Assembly (NCBI GenBank): GCA_023459875.1
Contig: JAEWRY010000049.1
Coordinates: 1 to 64,000 of the forward strand
DNA: 64,000 nt
From: Bacillota bacterium
Lineage (GTDB): Bacteria > Bacillota > Clostridia > Oscillospirales > Oscillospiraceae
Reading direction: 5' to 3'
Shown here: in pieces, positions 43,633-51,267 of the stretch
Layout: every line of letters starts with the position of its first letter
How positions within the stretch are numbered: position 1 is the first letter of the stretch
Notes under the pieces: model-generated
Seen by the model: only the letters and a program-made list of their open reading frames with translations
Databases searched by the model: none
What the model was told of the DNA's origin: nothing
Position numbers and translations under genes: made by a program

Positions 43633-45072
43633 ATGCTGTTTGAATCGCTTTCCCAATACGCTTCGCTGGGCGTCTGTCCGATGCACATGCCGGGGCACAA
43701 GAGGAATACCGGACTTCTGGGGCGGGAGCTGCCGCTTGAGATCGACATTACCGAAATCGACGGGTTCGACAACCTTCACAATCCGCAGGGGATCTTAAAG
43801 AAAGTCTCGGAGGCTGCCTCCGCGCTTTACAAAAGCACGGCCTCATTTCTCCTGGTGAACGGCAGTACCGGCGGAATTCTCGCCGCGGTGAGGGCCGCGG
43901 TGAAGCCGGGAGATACCGTTATCATGGCGCGAAACTGCCACAAATCGGTCTATCACGCCGCCGAGCTCTGCGCCCTCAAAACCGTCTATCTTCTCCCCGC
44001 GAAAAACGAGGCTACAGGCCTTGACGGCAGCATTTTACCGGAGCAGGTGGAGAACGCTTTCTCCGAGCATCCCGAGGCCAGGCTCGTCGTCGTCACCTCC
44101 CCGACCTACGCCGGGGTTGTGAGCGATATCCGCTCCATCGCGGCCATTGCTCACCGGCGGGGTGTTCCCCTGCTCGTGGACCAGGCTCACGGGGCTCATT
44201 TCGGCTTTTCCTCCTATTTCCCCCAGGACGCGCTGCAAAACGGCGCCGACCTCACCGTTGTCAGTCTCCACAAAACCCTTCCGGCCATGACTCAGTGCGC
44301 CCTTGCCCACGTGGGCGGCGAACTTGTTGATCCGGATCGGCTTGCCAGGGAGCTCTCGGTATTTGAAACGAGCAGCCCTTCCTATGTGCTTCTCGCCTCC
44401 ATCGACCGGTGCGTTCAGATTCTGGCGGAAAAGAAAGAATCGCTTTTCAAAGATTTTGAGGAAAACCTGAGATTCTTCGACCGGCAGACCTCTGAACTTA
44501 AAAAACTCACCGTTGTATGCCATGGGAAGGACCGCCTGGCTGGACATAAAAATTTTTACGGCTTCGACCCGGGGAAAATCGTCGTCGGCACCGGGAGCAC
44601 AAATCTGACCGGTGTCCGGCTCATGGAGCTGCTCCGGGAGAAATACCGCATTGAGCTTGAAATGGCCTCCGCCGGCTACGCGCTGGCGATCGCCACCGTC
44701 TGCGACGTACCGGAGCACTTTGACCTTCTCGCCCGTGCGCTCATCGATATTGACGCGGGGATAACGGAGCGCTCTTCCGCGAATCGCCCAGTCGAGCACA
44801 TTCCGCTCCCCTTACAGGCGGAACCGATCTGCAGCGCAAAATATGAGGAAGGACAGCTTCTTTCGCTCGACCGGGCCGAAGGCATGATGTCGCTGGATTA
44901 CGTCTGGGCTTATCCGCCGGGGGTGCCGCTGATTGTGCCCGGTGAAATTCTGGGATGCGATATGATCGCGGAAATGAAGCGGCTTACCTCCTCGGGGGTG
45001 GGGCTATTGAGCACTTCGGGAAAAATGCCCGATTCTCTCCGGGTGAAGCCGACCGCTCTTCCAATGCATTGA
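43633..45072 (+). CDS. Orn/Lys/Arg decarboxylase-family PLP enzyme
   Basis: A 479-residue fold-type I PLP enzyme of the basic amino acid decarboxylase family. It starts with CPMHMPGHKRNTG and continues with NGSTGGILAA, then VDQAHGAHFGF and the PLP-binding SLHKTLPAMTQ (Lys near 212). It lacks the N-terminal receiver-like wing domain of the inducible E. coli enzymes, like the short Firmicute form (YaaO/SpeA type). The product is probably a polyamine or cadaverine; lysine, arginine or ornithine cannot be distinguished. It lies inside the spoVT element, 62 bases before the SCIFF peptide gene. Confidence 0.88.
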   Translation: MLFESLSQYASLGVCPMHMPGHKRNTGLLGRELPLEIDITEIDGFDNLHNPQGILKKVSEAASALYKSTASFLLVNGSTGGILAAVRAAVKPGDTVIMARNCHKSVYHAAELCALKTVYLLPAKNEATGLDGSILPEQVENAFSEHPEARLVVVTSPTYAGVVSDIRSIAAIAHRRGVPLLVDQAHGAHFGFSSYFPQDALQNGADLTVVSLHKTLPAMTQCALAHVGGELVDPDRLARELSVFETSSPSYVLLASIDRCVQILAEKKESLFKDFEENLRFFDRQTSELKKLTVVCHGKDRLAGHKNFYGFDPGKIVVGTGSTNLTGVRLMELLREKYRIELEMASAGYALAIATVCDVPEHFDLLARALIDIDAGITERSSANRPVEHIPLPLQAEPICSAKYEEGQLLSLDRAEGMMSLDYVWAYPPGVPLIVPGEILGCDMIAEMKRLTSSGVGLLSTSGKMPDSLRVKPTALPMH

Positions 45073-45134
45073 CAAACGAAAGACAATATGATATATCTAA
45101 GCTACGCAAAATATGGATAGGGAGCATGATAAAC

Positions 45135-45287
45135 ATGAAAAGAATTAAGACGATGGAAACCCGCAATCTGAAGCAGAGCGCCCAGCACGGCGGATGCGGC
45201 GAGTGCCAGACCTCCTGCCAGTCGGCCTGCAAGACCTCCTGCGGCGTGGCCAACCAGAAGTGCGAAAATAAAAGCGAAAGCAAATAA
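45135..45287 (+). CDS. scfA: SCIFF ranthipeptide precursor (six cysteines in forty-five)
   Basis: A 50-residue ribosomally made peptide with six Cys at 21, 24, 28, 32, 36 and 43 in the invariant GGCGECQTSCQSACKTSC core. The leader is MKRIKTMETRNLKQSAQ. The maturase encoded next links Cys sulfur to the gamma- or other carbon of acceptor residues (thioether). SCIFF peptides are nearly universal in Clostridia and implicated in quorum-type signalling in a few species. I start at ATG 45135, ten bases after GGGAG; an ATG at 45126 in frame is too close to the SD. Confidence 0.95.
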   Translation: MKRIKTMETRNLKQSAQHGGCGECQTSCQSACKTSCGVANQKCENKSESK

Positions 45288-45312
45288 TCTTATATTCAGA
45301 GTTCTTACAGTT

Positions 45313-45348
45313 AAGCCGTTTTTCTGTTGAGAAACGGCTTTCTGTTTT
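45313..45348 (+). terminator. Attenuator-like hairpin between SCIFF peptide and maturase
   Basis: A 9-bp stem AAGCCGTTT/AAACGGCTT (45313-45321/45332-45340) followed by TCTGTTTTAT. It would let the peptide transcript exceed the maturase transcript, the usual arrangement for precursor and enzyme. Confidence 0.65.
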
Positions 45349-45404
45349 ATACTGTTACATTGCGAATATTCGTCCCGGGACGAAACGAGAGGAACAGACA
45401 AGCC

Positions 45405-46793
45405 ATGATTCACCAGTACAAGCTGAATGGTTATAATATTGTGCTCGATATCAGCAGCGGAAGCGTTCATAGCGTGGACGATCTGGCATATGATATCATC
45501 GGAGAGTTCGAGACATCGGGAAAAGAAGAGATCGCCGACAAAATGCTGCGGAAATACTCAGACGTCCCGAGCGTCACCAGGGACGAGATACTTGAGGTGC
45601 TGGGCGATCTCGAAGCGCTGAAGGCCGACGGAACACTTTTTTCCTCCGACCCATACGAAGGCCTGGCACCGGTTTCCAAGGACAGGGATCAGGTCGTTAA
45701 GGCGCTGTGCCTGCACGTCTCCCACACCTGCAACCTGAACTGCGAGTATTGTTTCGCCAGTCAGGGCAAGTACCATGGGGAAAGGGCGCTCATGCCGCTT
45801 TCCGTTGGAAAACAGGCGATCGACTTTCTGATCGCGCATTCCGGAGGCCGCGCCAACCTGGAAGTGGACTTCTTCGGCGGGGAGCCTCTCATGAACTGGG
45901 AGGTGGTTAAACAGATTGTCGCCTACGCGCGGGAGCGTGAAAAAGAGAGCGGCAAGCATTTCCGGTTCACCCTCACCACGAACGGGATGCTGCTGGACGA
46001 CGAAGTGATCGAATTCGCGAACCGCGAAATGAACAATGTGGTGCTCAGCCTCGACGGGAGAAAGGAAATCCACGACGGCCTCCGGAAAACGTCGGGAGGC
46101 GCCGGAAGCTACGACGTCATCGTTCCGAAATTTCAGAAATTTGTGGAAAAGCGCGGGGATAAGGACTATTACGTCCGCGGCACCTTCACCCACCGGAACC
46201 CCGATTTTACAAACGATCTTTTCCACATGGCGGATTTGGGCTTCACCAAGCTCTCCATGGAGCCGGTGGTGTGCGCGCCCCAGGAGCCCTACGCGCTTAC
46301 CGAGGAAGATCTGCCGGTGCTTTTAAGGCAGTACGAGATTTTAGCCGAGGAAATGCTCAAACGGGAAGACGAGGGGAAGGGGTTTACCTTCTACCATTAC
46401 ATGATCGACCTGAAAAGCGGGCCGTGCATCTACAAACGCCTCTCCGGCTGCGGCTCGGGCACGGAGTACCTGGCCGTCACCCCTTGGGGCGACCTCTACC
46501 CATGCCACCAGTTTGTGGGCGACTCCAAATTCCTGATGGGAAACCTCACGGACGATGTCACCAACACGCAGATGCGCAATGAGTTCAAGTCCTGCAACGC
46601 GTATTCAAGGGATGAGTGCCGCCGGTGTTGGGCCAGGCTTTACTGCAGCGGGGGCTGCGCCGCCAACGCCTATCACGCCACCGGTTCCATCGGGGGAACC
46701 TACGAATACGGCTGTACGCTGTTCAAAAAGCGCATGGAATGCGCGATTATGATGAAAGTTGCGGAAGAGACGAAAGGAAGTGCGGCAATCTAA
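45405..46793 (+). CDS. scfB: SCIFF peptide radical SAM maturase
   Basis: A 462-residue radical SAM/SPASM enzyme. It has an N-terminal RiPP-recognition-like region (HQYKLNGYNIVLDISSGSVH), the CX3CX2C cluster motif in CNLNCEYCFASQ (Cys 109, 113, 116), FFGGEPLMNWE, and a SPASM C-terminus with Cys in YPCHQFVGD, CNAYSRDECRRCWARLYCSGGC (in part) and EYGCTLF for auxiliary clusters. It forms thioether bridges on the SCIFF peptide. Start ATG 45405; upstream in-frame codons lie in the attenuator. It follows scfA by 117 bases. Confidence 0.95.
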   Translation: MIHQYKLNGYNIVLDISSGSVHSVDDLAYDIIGEFETSGKEEIADKMLRKYSDVPSVTRDEILEVLGDLEALKADGTLFSSDPYEGLAPVSKDRDQVVKALCLHVSHTCNLNCEYCFASQGKYHGERALMPLSVGKQAIDFLIAHSGGRANLEVDFFGGEPLMNWEVVKQIVAYAREREKESGKHFRFTLTTNGMLLDDEVIEFANREMNNVVLSLDGRKEIHDGLRKTSGGAGSYDVIVPKFQKFVEKRGDKDYYVRGTFTHRNPDFTNDLFHMADLGFTKLSMEPVVCAPQEPYALTEEDLPVLLRQYEILAEEMLKREDEGKGFTFYHYMIDLKSGPCIYKRLSGCGSGTEYLAVTPWGDLYPCHQFVGDSKFLMGNLTDDVTNTQMRNEFKSCNAYSRDECRRCWARLYCSGGCAANAYHATGSIGGTYEYGCTLFKKRMECAIMMKVAEETKGSAAI

Positions 46794-46812
46794 GCGTTAA
46801 AGGAGGCAATCG

Positions 46813-47277
46813 ATGGAAAATAAAAGTTTGATTACAAAAATACTCGCTGTTGCAGGGGCCGTTCTGGTCTGGATTCCGATCCTGTTCACACTGATCACCG
46901 GCATTATGGGTTCTATTTCTATGGGAGAGCTGTGCATCGACTATCTGATGCCGGCTGAGATGTTCCTCTTCGCCCTGGCGGGCGCCGTGCTGCTTCTCTG
47001 GGCGGCGGTCAGGTCGAAGCTTTGCCTGAAACCGATCGCGGCCGGCTTCATCGCCATGCCGGTCTTTATGATCGCGGCTCAGGCAATCGCATCGCGGAGC
47101 GGGATGGCGAACGGCAACAACCCCGCCGAAGGGCTTCCCTTTTACGCAGTAATCGCCATGCTTGTCCTCTATACCCTGGCGCTGATTTACCTCTGTGTTG
47201 TCTCCGTCATGTTCCTCAAAAAACTGTTTATGAAAGAAAATTTAAAATCAGGCCGGGGAAACCCATTCAAGCGGTAA
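46813..47277 (+). CDS. Small four-helix membrane protein downstream of scfB
   Basis: A 154-residue integral membrane protein with four predicted transmembrane segments (about 10-35, 45-65, 72-92, 108-135) and a basic C-terminal tail. No family is recognised. It starts 20 bases after scfB behind AAGGAGG, so it is probably cotranscribed and could take part in export of, or immunity to, the mature ranthipeptide. That role is inferred from position only. Confidence 0.7.
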   Translation: MENKSLITKILAVAGAVLVWIPILFTLITGIMGSISMGELCIDYLMPAEMFLFALAGAVLLLWAAVRSKLCLKPIAAGFIAMPVFMIAAQAIASRSGMANGNNPAEGLPFYAVIAMLVLYTLALIYLCVVSVMFLKKLFMKENLKSGRGNPFKR

Positions 47278-47305
47278 AACCGGCATCTCATTTTTTACTC
47301 ATAAG

Positions 47306-47342
47306 AAAACCTGCCGGGAGCTTAACTCGTTCGGCAGGTTTT
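47306..47342. terminator. Bidirectional terminator inside the right end of the spoVT element
   Basis: A stem AAAACCTGCCG/CGGCAGGTTTT (47306-47316/47332-47342) followed by T-rich sequence on the plus strand. It ends the SCIFF transcript and, read on the minus strand, follows the truncated spoVT frame. Confidence 0.85.
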
Positions 47343-47352
47343 ATTTTTTATG

Positions 47353-47535
47353 TTATGTATCGTTCCAGCCCTTCCGTTTCGCCAGCTCCAGCATTCCGAA
47401 GCAGAAGGCTTCCCACGGCTTCCATGTTATCTGCAACGGGTCTCCCTCGCGGATACGCATTGTTCTGCGGATCTCTTTGGGAATCACGACACGGCCGAGA
47501 TCGTCAATGCGGCGTACAATGCCGGTTGCTTTCAT
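47353..47535 (-). CDS. spoVT: SpoVT N-terminal fragment (first half of the AbrB-type DNA-binding domain)
   Basis: A 60-residue frame. Residues 1-34 (MKATGIVRRIDDLGRVVIPK, EIRRTMRIREGDPL) are a textbook SpoVT start; then it diverges to ITWKPWEAFCFGMLELAKRK and stops. It lacks the last strand of the AbrB swapped-hairpin fold and the whole GAF-like sensor domain, which are found at 41454-40999. SpoVT tunes forespore genes late in sporulation in Bacillus. An AGGAGG SD lies ten bases before the ATG and a sigma-G-like promoter further upstream. The 26-residue divergent tail would be the recombinase C-terminus on an excised circle. As it stands the gene is broken. Confidence 0.9.
   Translation of the reverse strand: MKATGIVRRIDDLGRVVIPKEIRRTMRIREGDPLQITWKPWEAFCFGMLELAKRKGWNDT
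47428..47448 (-). other. attL-like junction (spoVT 5' part / element)
   Basis: On the minus strand GAGGGAGACCCGTTGCAGAT plus A; 18/21 identical to 41454-41434. The shared core GACCCG is at 47442-47437. The distance to the other junction is exactly 5,994 bp, in direct orientation, which favours excision over inversion. Confidence 0.75.
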
Positions 47536-47576
47536 AAAAATATTTCCTCCTGCGGTTTAGATTGCCTTGACAACCT

Positions 47577-47605
47577 TATTATTGACAGGTTCTTTTTACC
47601 TATGC
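47577..47605 (-). promoter_or_regulatory. Candidate sigma-G (forespore) promoter of spoVT
   Basis: On the minus strand GCATA (47605-47601), a 17-base spacer and AATAATA (47583-47577). Sigma-G sites resemble GHATR-N17/18-CATNHTA, so all positions but the first of the -10 match. The start codon is about 40 bases downstream. Confidence 0.5.
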
Positions 47606-47767
47606 GGAAGGGATTGCTGGTTTTATTTGGTTTCTCTATCGAACCTCCATTCGCCGAATTTAAAAATGCTTGCGTTCGGCGCAATTGACAACGATTGGGG
47701 GGAATGATATCCTTAACCGTAAATTATTTTTCATTATTTTTGGAAATCTATTCAGGGAGGCATTTTT

Positions 47768-50008
47768 TTGACCGACCGTTTTCTTCCTGTTTCCTTGGAC
47801 GACCTGAGGGACCGGGGCTGGTTCTGGTACGACTTTCTGGTGATCACGGCCGACGCTTACGTGGATCACCCTTCCTTTGCACACGCCATTATTTCACGGG
47901 TTCTGGAGGCCGAGGGGTACCGTGTTGCTATCCTTGCCCAGCCGGACTGGAAAAATTCAGAGACTTTTGCCGCACTGGGCAAACCCAGGTACGGCGTTTT
48001 CATCTCGGGCGGAAATCTGGACTCCATGGTGGCCCACTACACCGCCGCCAAACGCCGCCGCCACGACGACGCCTATTCCCCCGGAAACCGCGCGGGACTG
48101 CGTCCCGACCGGGCAACCATCGTCTATTCAAACCGGGTACGGGAAACCTTCGGGGATATCCCCATCGTGATCGGCGGGTTGGAAGCCTCCCTGCGCCGGT
48201 TCGCCCACTACGATTATTGGGAAGACAAGGTGAGGCGTTCCATCCTTGTGGACAGCGGGGCCGACCTCTTGAGCTACGGCATGGGGGAAACGTCCGTCCG
48301 GCTGATCGCAGCCAAACTGAAAGCGGGCGCGCGCGTTTCACAGATCACCGATGTGCGGGGCACCTGTTATCTGACGGACGACCCGGAAAAATGTGATTTT
48401 CCGAAGGTCCTTTGCCCTTCCTTCGAGGAGGTCGCCTCCGACAAGCGAGCTTACGCGGAAGCCAACATGCTGCAGTACGAAGAGCACGACCCCATTGTGG
48501 GCCGAGCCGTTATCCAGCGCCACGGCGACCGTTTTCTCGCGGTGAACCCGCCCACCATTCCTCTTACCACGGCGGAGCTGGACGCCGTTGCAGAGCTTCC
48601 CTACGCGCGGGAGTACCACCCCATGTACGAGAGCATGGGCGGCGTCCCCGCCATCGAGGAGGTGCGCTTTTCGGTCATCCACAACCGGGGGTGCTTCGGG
48701 GCCTGCAATTTCTGCTCCCTGGCCTTCCACCAGGGGAGGATCGTCACCTCCCGCAGCCATGAGAGCGTCATCCGCGAGGTGACGGCGCTGACGATGCATC
48801 CGGGCTTCAAGGGCTATATCCACGACGTGGGCGGACCCACCGCCAATTTCCGCCGTCCCGCCTGCAAAAAGCAGATGGCTTCCGGACTGTGCAAAAACAG
48901 GGCCTGCCTCTCCCCTTCCGCATGTCCCAATCTGAACGCCGACCAGGCCGATTATCTGGCTCTCCTGCGCAAGCTGCGCTCCATCCCGGGCGTGAAAAAG
49001 GTCTTTATCCGCTCGGGCATCCGCTTTGACTATATGCTTGAGGACAAGAGCGGCGACTTCTTCGCGGAGCTGGTGAAGCACCACGTGAGCGGCCAGCTCA
49101 AGGTGGCGCCCGAACACTGCGTGAATCACGTGCTGGATTACATGGGCAAACCCCACATTGAGGTCTATGAAAAATTCAAAGCCAAATACGAGAGACTCAA
49201 TCAGAAATACGGCAAGGAGCAGTATCTGGTACCCTACCTGATCTCCTCTCACCCGGGCTGTACCCTTGGCGACGCGGTGGAGCTCGCCGTGTGGCTCAAT
49301 AAAACCGGCCGCCAGCCCGAACAGGTACAGGATTTTTACCCCACCCCCGGAACACTCTCCACCTGCATGTACTACACCGGCCTGGATCCGCGCACCATGC
49401 AGCCGGTCTACGTGCCCAAATCGGCGGGTGAAAAGGCGATGCAGCGCGCGCTCATGCAGTGGAAGCGCCCGGAAAAGCGCGCGATCGTGCTGGAAGCCCT
49501 GCGTAAGGCCGGAAGAAGCGACCTCATTGGTTACGGCAAGGACTGTCTGGTCCGGCCCTCCCGACCGCAAAACGAGGAGGCGAAGCCTTACCGGAAGGCT
49601 GGCGGGGCTGTGAAAAAGGCTCCGGTTGGAGCTGGAAAACCGGAAGACAGGCGGCGGGAAAAGGGCGGCGCACATAATAGCAACAAGGCCTACGGAAAGG
49701 ACTGGGCTGAAGGCAGCGCGCACAAAGAAAATAAACCGGGAAAACCGGAAGACAGGCGGCGGGAAAAGGGCTGCGTCCAGAGCAAAAAGACCTCGGACGG
49801 CGTCAAAACCGGCGCGCGCAAAGGAAAAACGGCCGGAACGCAGGAAGACCGGCGGCGCGGTAAGAGCGGCGTCCAGAACGAAAAACGCTCCGGAAAGAAC
49901 GGAGACGGCGCACGCAAAGAAATAGCCCAGGGGAAACATCCTGTTTCCGGACGGGTCCGCACTGCCCCCGAAAACGCTGAGGGACATAAGAGAAACGGGA
50001 AAAAATAA
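47768..50008 (+). CDS. YgiQ family radical SAM protein
   Basis: A 746-residue radical SAM protein of the YgiQ/UPF0313 family. An N-terminal domain (LVITADAYVDHPSFAHAIISR) precedes the cluster motif CFGACNFCSLAFHQGR (Cys about 309, 313, 316). HDVGGPTANFR, a Cys-rich insert CKKQMASGLCKNRACLSPSACP (in part) and PEHCVNHVLDYMGKP follow. The reaction is unknown. The last 140 residues are a very basic tail with three imperfect repeats of a PEDRRREKG unit, suggesting nucleic-acid or ribosome contact. Start TTG 47768 with GGGAGG eight bases upstream. It is the right-hand neighbour of the interrupted spoVT gene. Confidence 0.9.
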   Translation: MTDRFLPVSLDDLRDRGWFWYDFLVITADAYVDHPSFAHAIISRVLEAEGYRVAILAQPDWKNSETFAALGKPRYGVFISGGNLDSMVAHYTAAKRRRHDDAYSPGNRAGLRPDRATIVYSNRVRETFGDIPIVIGGLEASLRRFAHYDYWEDKVRRSILVDSGADLLSYGMGETSVRLIAAKLKAGARVSQITDVRGTCYLTDDPEKCDFPKVLCPSFEEVASDKRAYAEANMLQYEEHDPIVGRAVIQRHGDRFLAVNPPTIPLTTAELDAVAELPYAREYHPMYESMGGVPAIEEVRFSVIHNRGCFGACNFCSLAFHQGRIVTSRSHESVIREVTALTMHPGFKGYIHDVGGPTANFRRPACKKQMASGLCKNRACLSPSACPNLNADQADYLALLRKLRSIPGVKKVFIRSGIRFDYMLEDKSGDFFAELVKHHVSGQLKVAPEHCVNHVLDYMGKPHIEVYEKFKAKYERLNQKYGKEQYLVPYLISSHPGCTLGDAVELAVWLNKTGRQPEQVQDFYPTPGTLSTCMYYTGLDPRTMQPVYVPKSAGEKAMQRALMQWKRPEKRAIVLEALRKAGRSDLIGYGKDCLVRPSRPQNEEAKPYRKAGGAVKKAPVGAGKPEDRRREKGGAHNSNKAYGKDWAEGSAHKENKPGKPEDRRREKGCVQSKKTSDGVKTGARKGKTAGTQEDRRRGKSGVQNEKRSGKNGDGARKEIAQGKHPVSGRVRTAPENAEGHKRNGKK

Positions 50009-50043
50009 TCGGGATTCCGGCAGGTAAAAAGACCCTAATTTTA

Positions 50044-50072
50044 TTGACATTTTTCCCATTACCATATATATT
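50044..50072 (+). promoter_or_regulatory. Sigma-A promoter of potABCD
   Basis: TTGACA (50044-50049), a 17-base spacer and TATATT (50067-50072), about 40 bases before the potA start. Confidence 0.8.
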
Positions 50073-50109
50073 GTATCTTGCTATCTTTTAGGCGGAACGG
50101 GGGAGGATA

Positions 50110-51267
50110 ATGTCGAAAGAACTTATCCGCTTGTCGGATTGTCGTATGGTTTTCGACGACGAGGTCGTCCTTAACTCACTCAATTTATATATCAACGACC
50201 GGGAATTCCTCACGCTGCTCGGCCCCAGCGGTTGCGGCAAAACCACCACGCTTCGCATTCTTGGTGGTTTTCAAAAGCCTACCTCGGGGGACGTGTTTTT
50301 TGACGGCGTGAGGATTAATGATGTTCCGCCGCATAAGCGAAAGATTAATACGGTCTTTCAGAAATATGCCCTTTTCTCCCACATGAACATCTTTGAAAAC
50401 GTGGCCTTCGGACTGCGCATCCGCAAAATGCCCGAGGACGAGATCAAACGCCGGGTTGCCGAGGCGCTCACCCTTGTGAACCTTCCGGGGTATGAGAAGC
50501 GGTCGGTGGAATCCCTCTCGGGCGGCCAACAGCAGCGCATCGCCATCGCGCGGGCCATCGTGAACCGGCCCCAGGTTCTCCTGCTGGACGAGCCTCTGGG
50601 CGCCCTCGACCTCAAGCTCCGCAAGGACATGCAGATCGAGCTCAAAAAGCTGCAGCAGCAGGTGGGCATCACTTTCGTCTATGTCACCCACGACCAGGAG
50701 GAAGCCCTTACCATGTCGGATACCATCGTGGTGATGAACGAGGGCGTCATCCAGCAGATCGGAAGTCCCACCGATATCTATAACGAGCCAAAAAACGCCT
50801 TTGTAGCAGATTTTATCGGCGAGAGCAACATCGTGGACGGGATCATGCAATCCGACGGGGTTCTGGAGCTATACCGACACAGATTTCAGTGCGTTGACAA
50901 GGGCTTCGCGCCCATGGAAGCGGTGGACGTGGTCATCCGGCCAGAGGACATCGACATCGTCCCCGCGTCCGAGGGACAGCTCGCCGGGACCGTCACCTCG
51001 GTCACCTTTAAGGGGGTCCACTACGATATCATTGTGGACTTCAACGGCTTCAAGTGGCTCATCCAGACCTCCGATTTCTGGCCCGTGGGGGCGCGCATCG
51101 GCGTAAAGATCGACCCGGACGGCTTCCACATCATGAAGAAGAGCCGCTACTCGGGCATGTTCGGCGACTACAGCTCCTACAGCTCCGAGTACGACGAATT
51201 AAGCTGCTCTCCCGACGAGGACGACGAGGAAGACGAGGAAGACGAGGAAGAGCGCGATGAAAGCTAG
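50110..51267 (+). CDS. potA: Spermidine/putrescine ABC transporter ATP-binding protein PotA
   Basis: A 385-residue ABC ATPase energising polyamine uptake. Walker A GPSGCGKTT (38-46), Q-loop VFQKYALF, signature LSGGQQQR (about 135), Walker B LLLDEPLGALD and the switch His in YVTHDQEEAL are present. A C-terminal TOBE-like domain (VVIRPEDIDIVPA) follows. The last 20 or so residues are almost all Asp/Glu (DEDDEEDEEDEEE), an unusual acidic tail. The end overlaps potB by 11 bases. Confidence 0.95.
   Translation: MSKELIRLSDCRMVFDDEVVLNSLNLYINDREFLTLLGPSGCGKTTTLRILGGFQKPTSGDVFFDGVRINDVPPHKRKINTVFQKYALFSHMNIFENVAFGLRIRKMPEDEIKRRVAEALTLVNLPGYEKRSVESLSGGQQQRIAIARAIVNRPQVLLLDEPLGALDLKLRKDMQIELKKLQQQVGITFVYVTHDQEEALTMSDTIVVMNEGVIQQIGSPTDIYNEPKNAFVADFIGESNIVDGIMQSDGVLELYRHRFQCVDKGFAPMEAVDVVIRPEDIDIVPASEGQLAGTVTSVTFKGVHYDIIVDFNGFKWLIQTSDFWPVGARIGVKIDPDGFHIMKKSRYSGMFGDYSSYSSEYDELSCSPDEDDEEDEEDEEERDES

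Larger units (their letters stand above)
41443..47436. mobile_element. 5,994-bp skin-like intervening element interrupting spoVT
   Basis: The segment between the two GACCCG cores (41443-41448 and 47437-47442). On the minus strand it splits spoVT after codon 33. Contents: the serine recombinase (minus), a 76-residue protein (minus), an Orn/Lys/Arg decarboxylase-fold protein, the SCIFF peptide, its radical-SAM maturase and a membrane protein (all plus). Removing it joins REGDP of the 5' part to LEIYTDK of the 3' part and gives a 180-residue SpoVT, close to the Bacillus length (178). In sigK (skin) and similar cases a recombinase excises such an element during sporulation. Excision here is predicted, not shown. 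Confidence 0.8.

Noticed and set aside
45126..45287. SCIFF start at the ATG at 45126
   Set aside because: The SD GGGAG ends one base before this ATG; the next in-frame ATG (45135) has proper spacing and matches the family start.
41443..47436. Spliced intron or intein as the explanation for split SpoVT
   Set aside because: The interval contains genes on both strands, a serine recombinase and direct att-like repeats; there are no intron or intein motifs.
48338..50065. 575-codon minus-strand frame opposite the YgiQ gene
   Set aside because: Antisense shadow; the plus-strand frame has radical SAM motifs and an SD.
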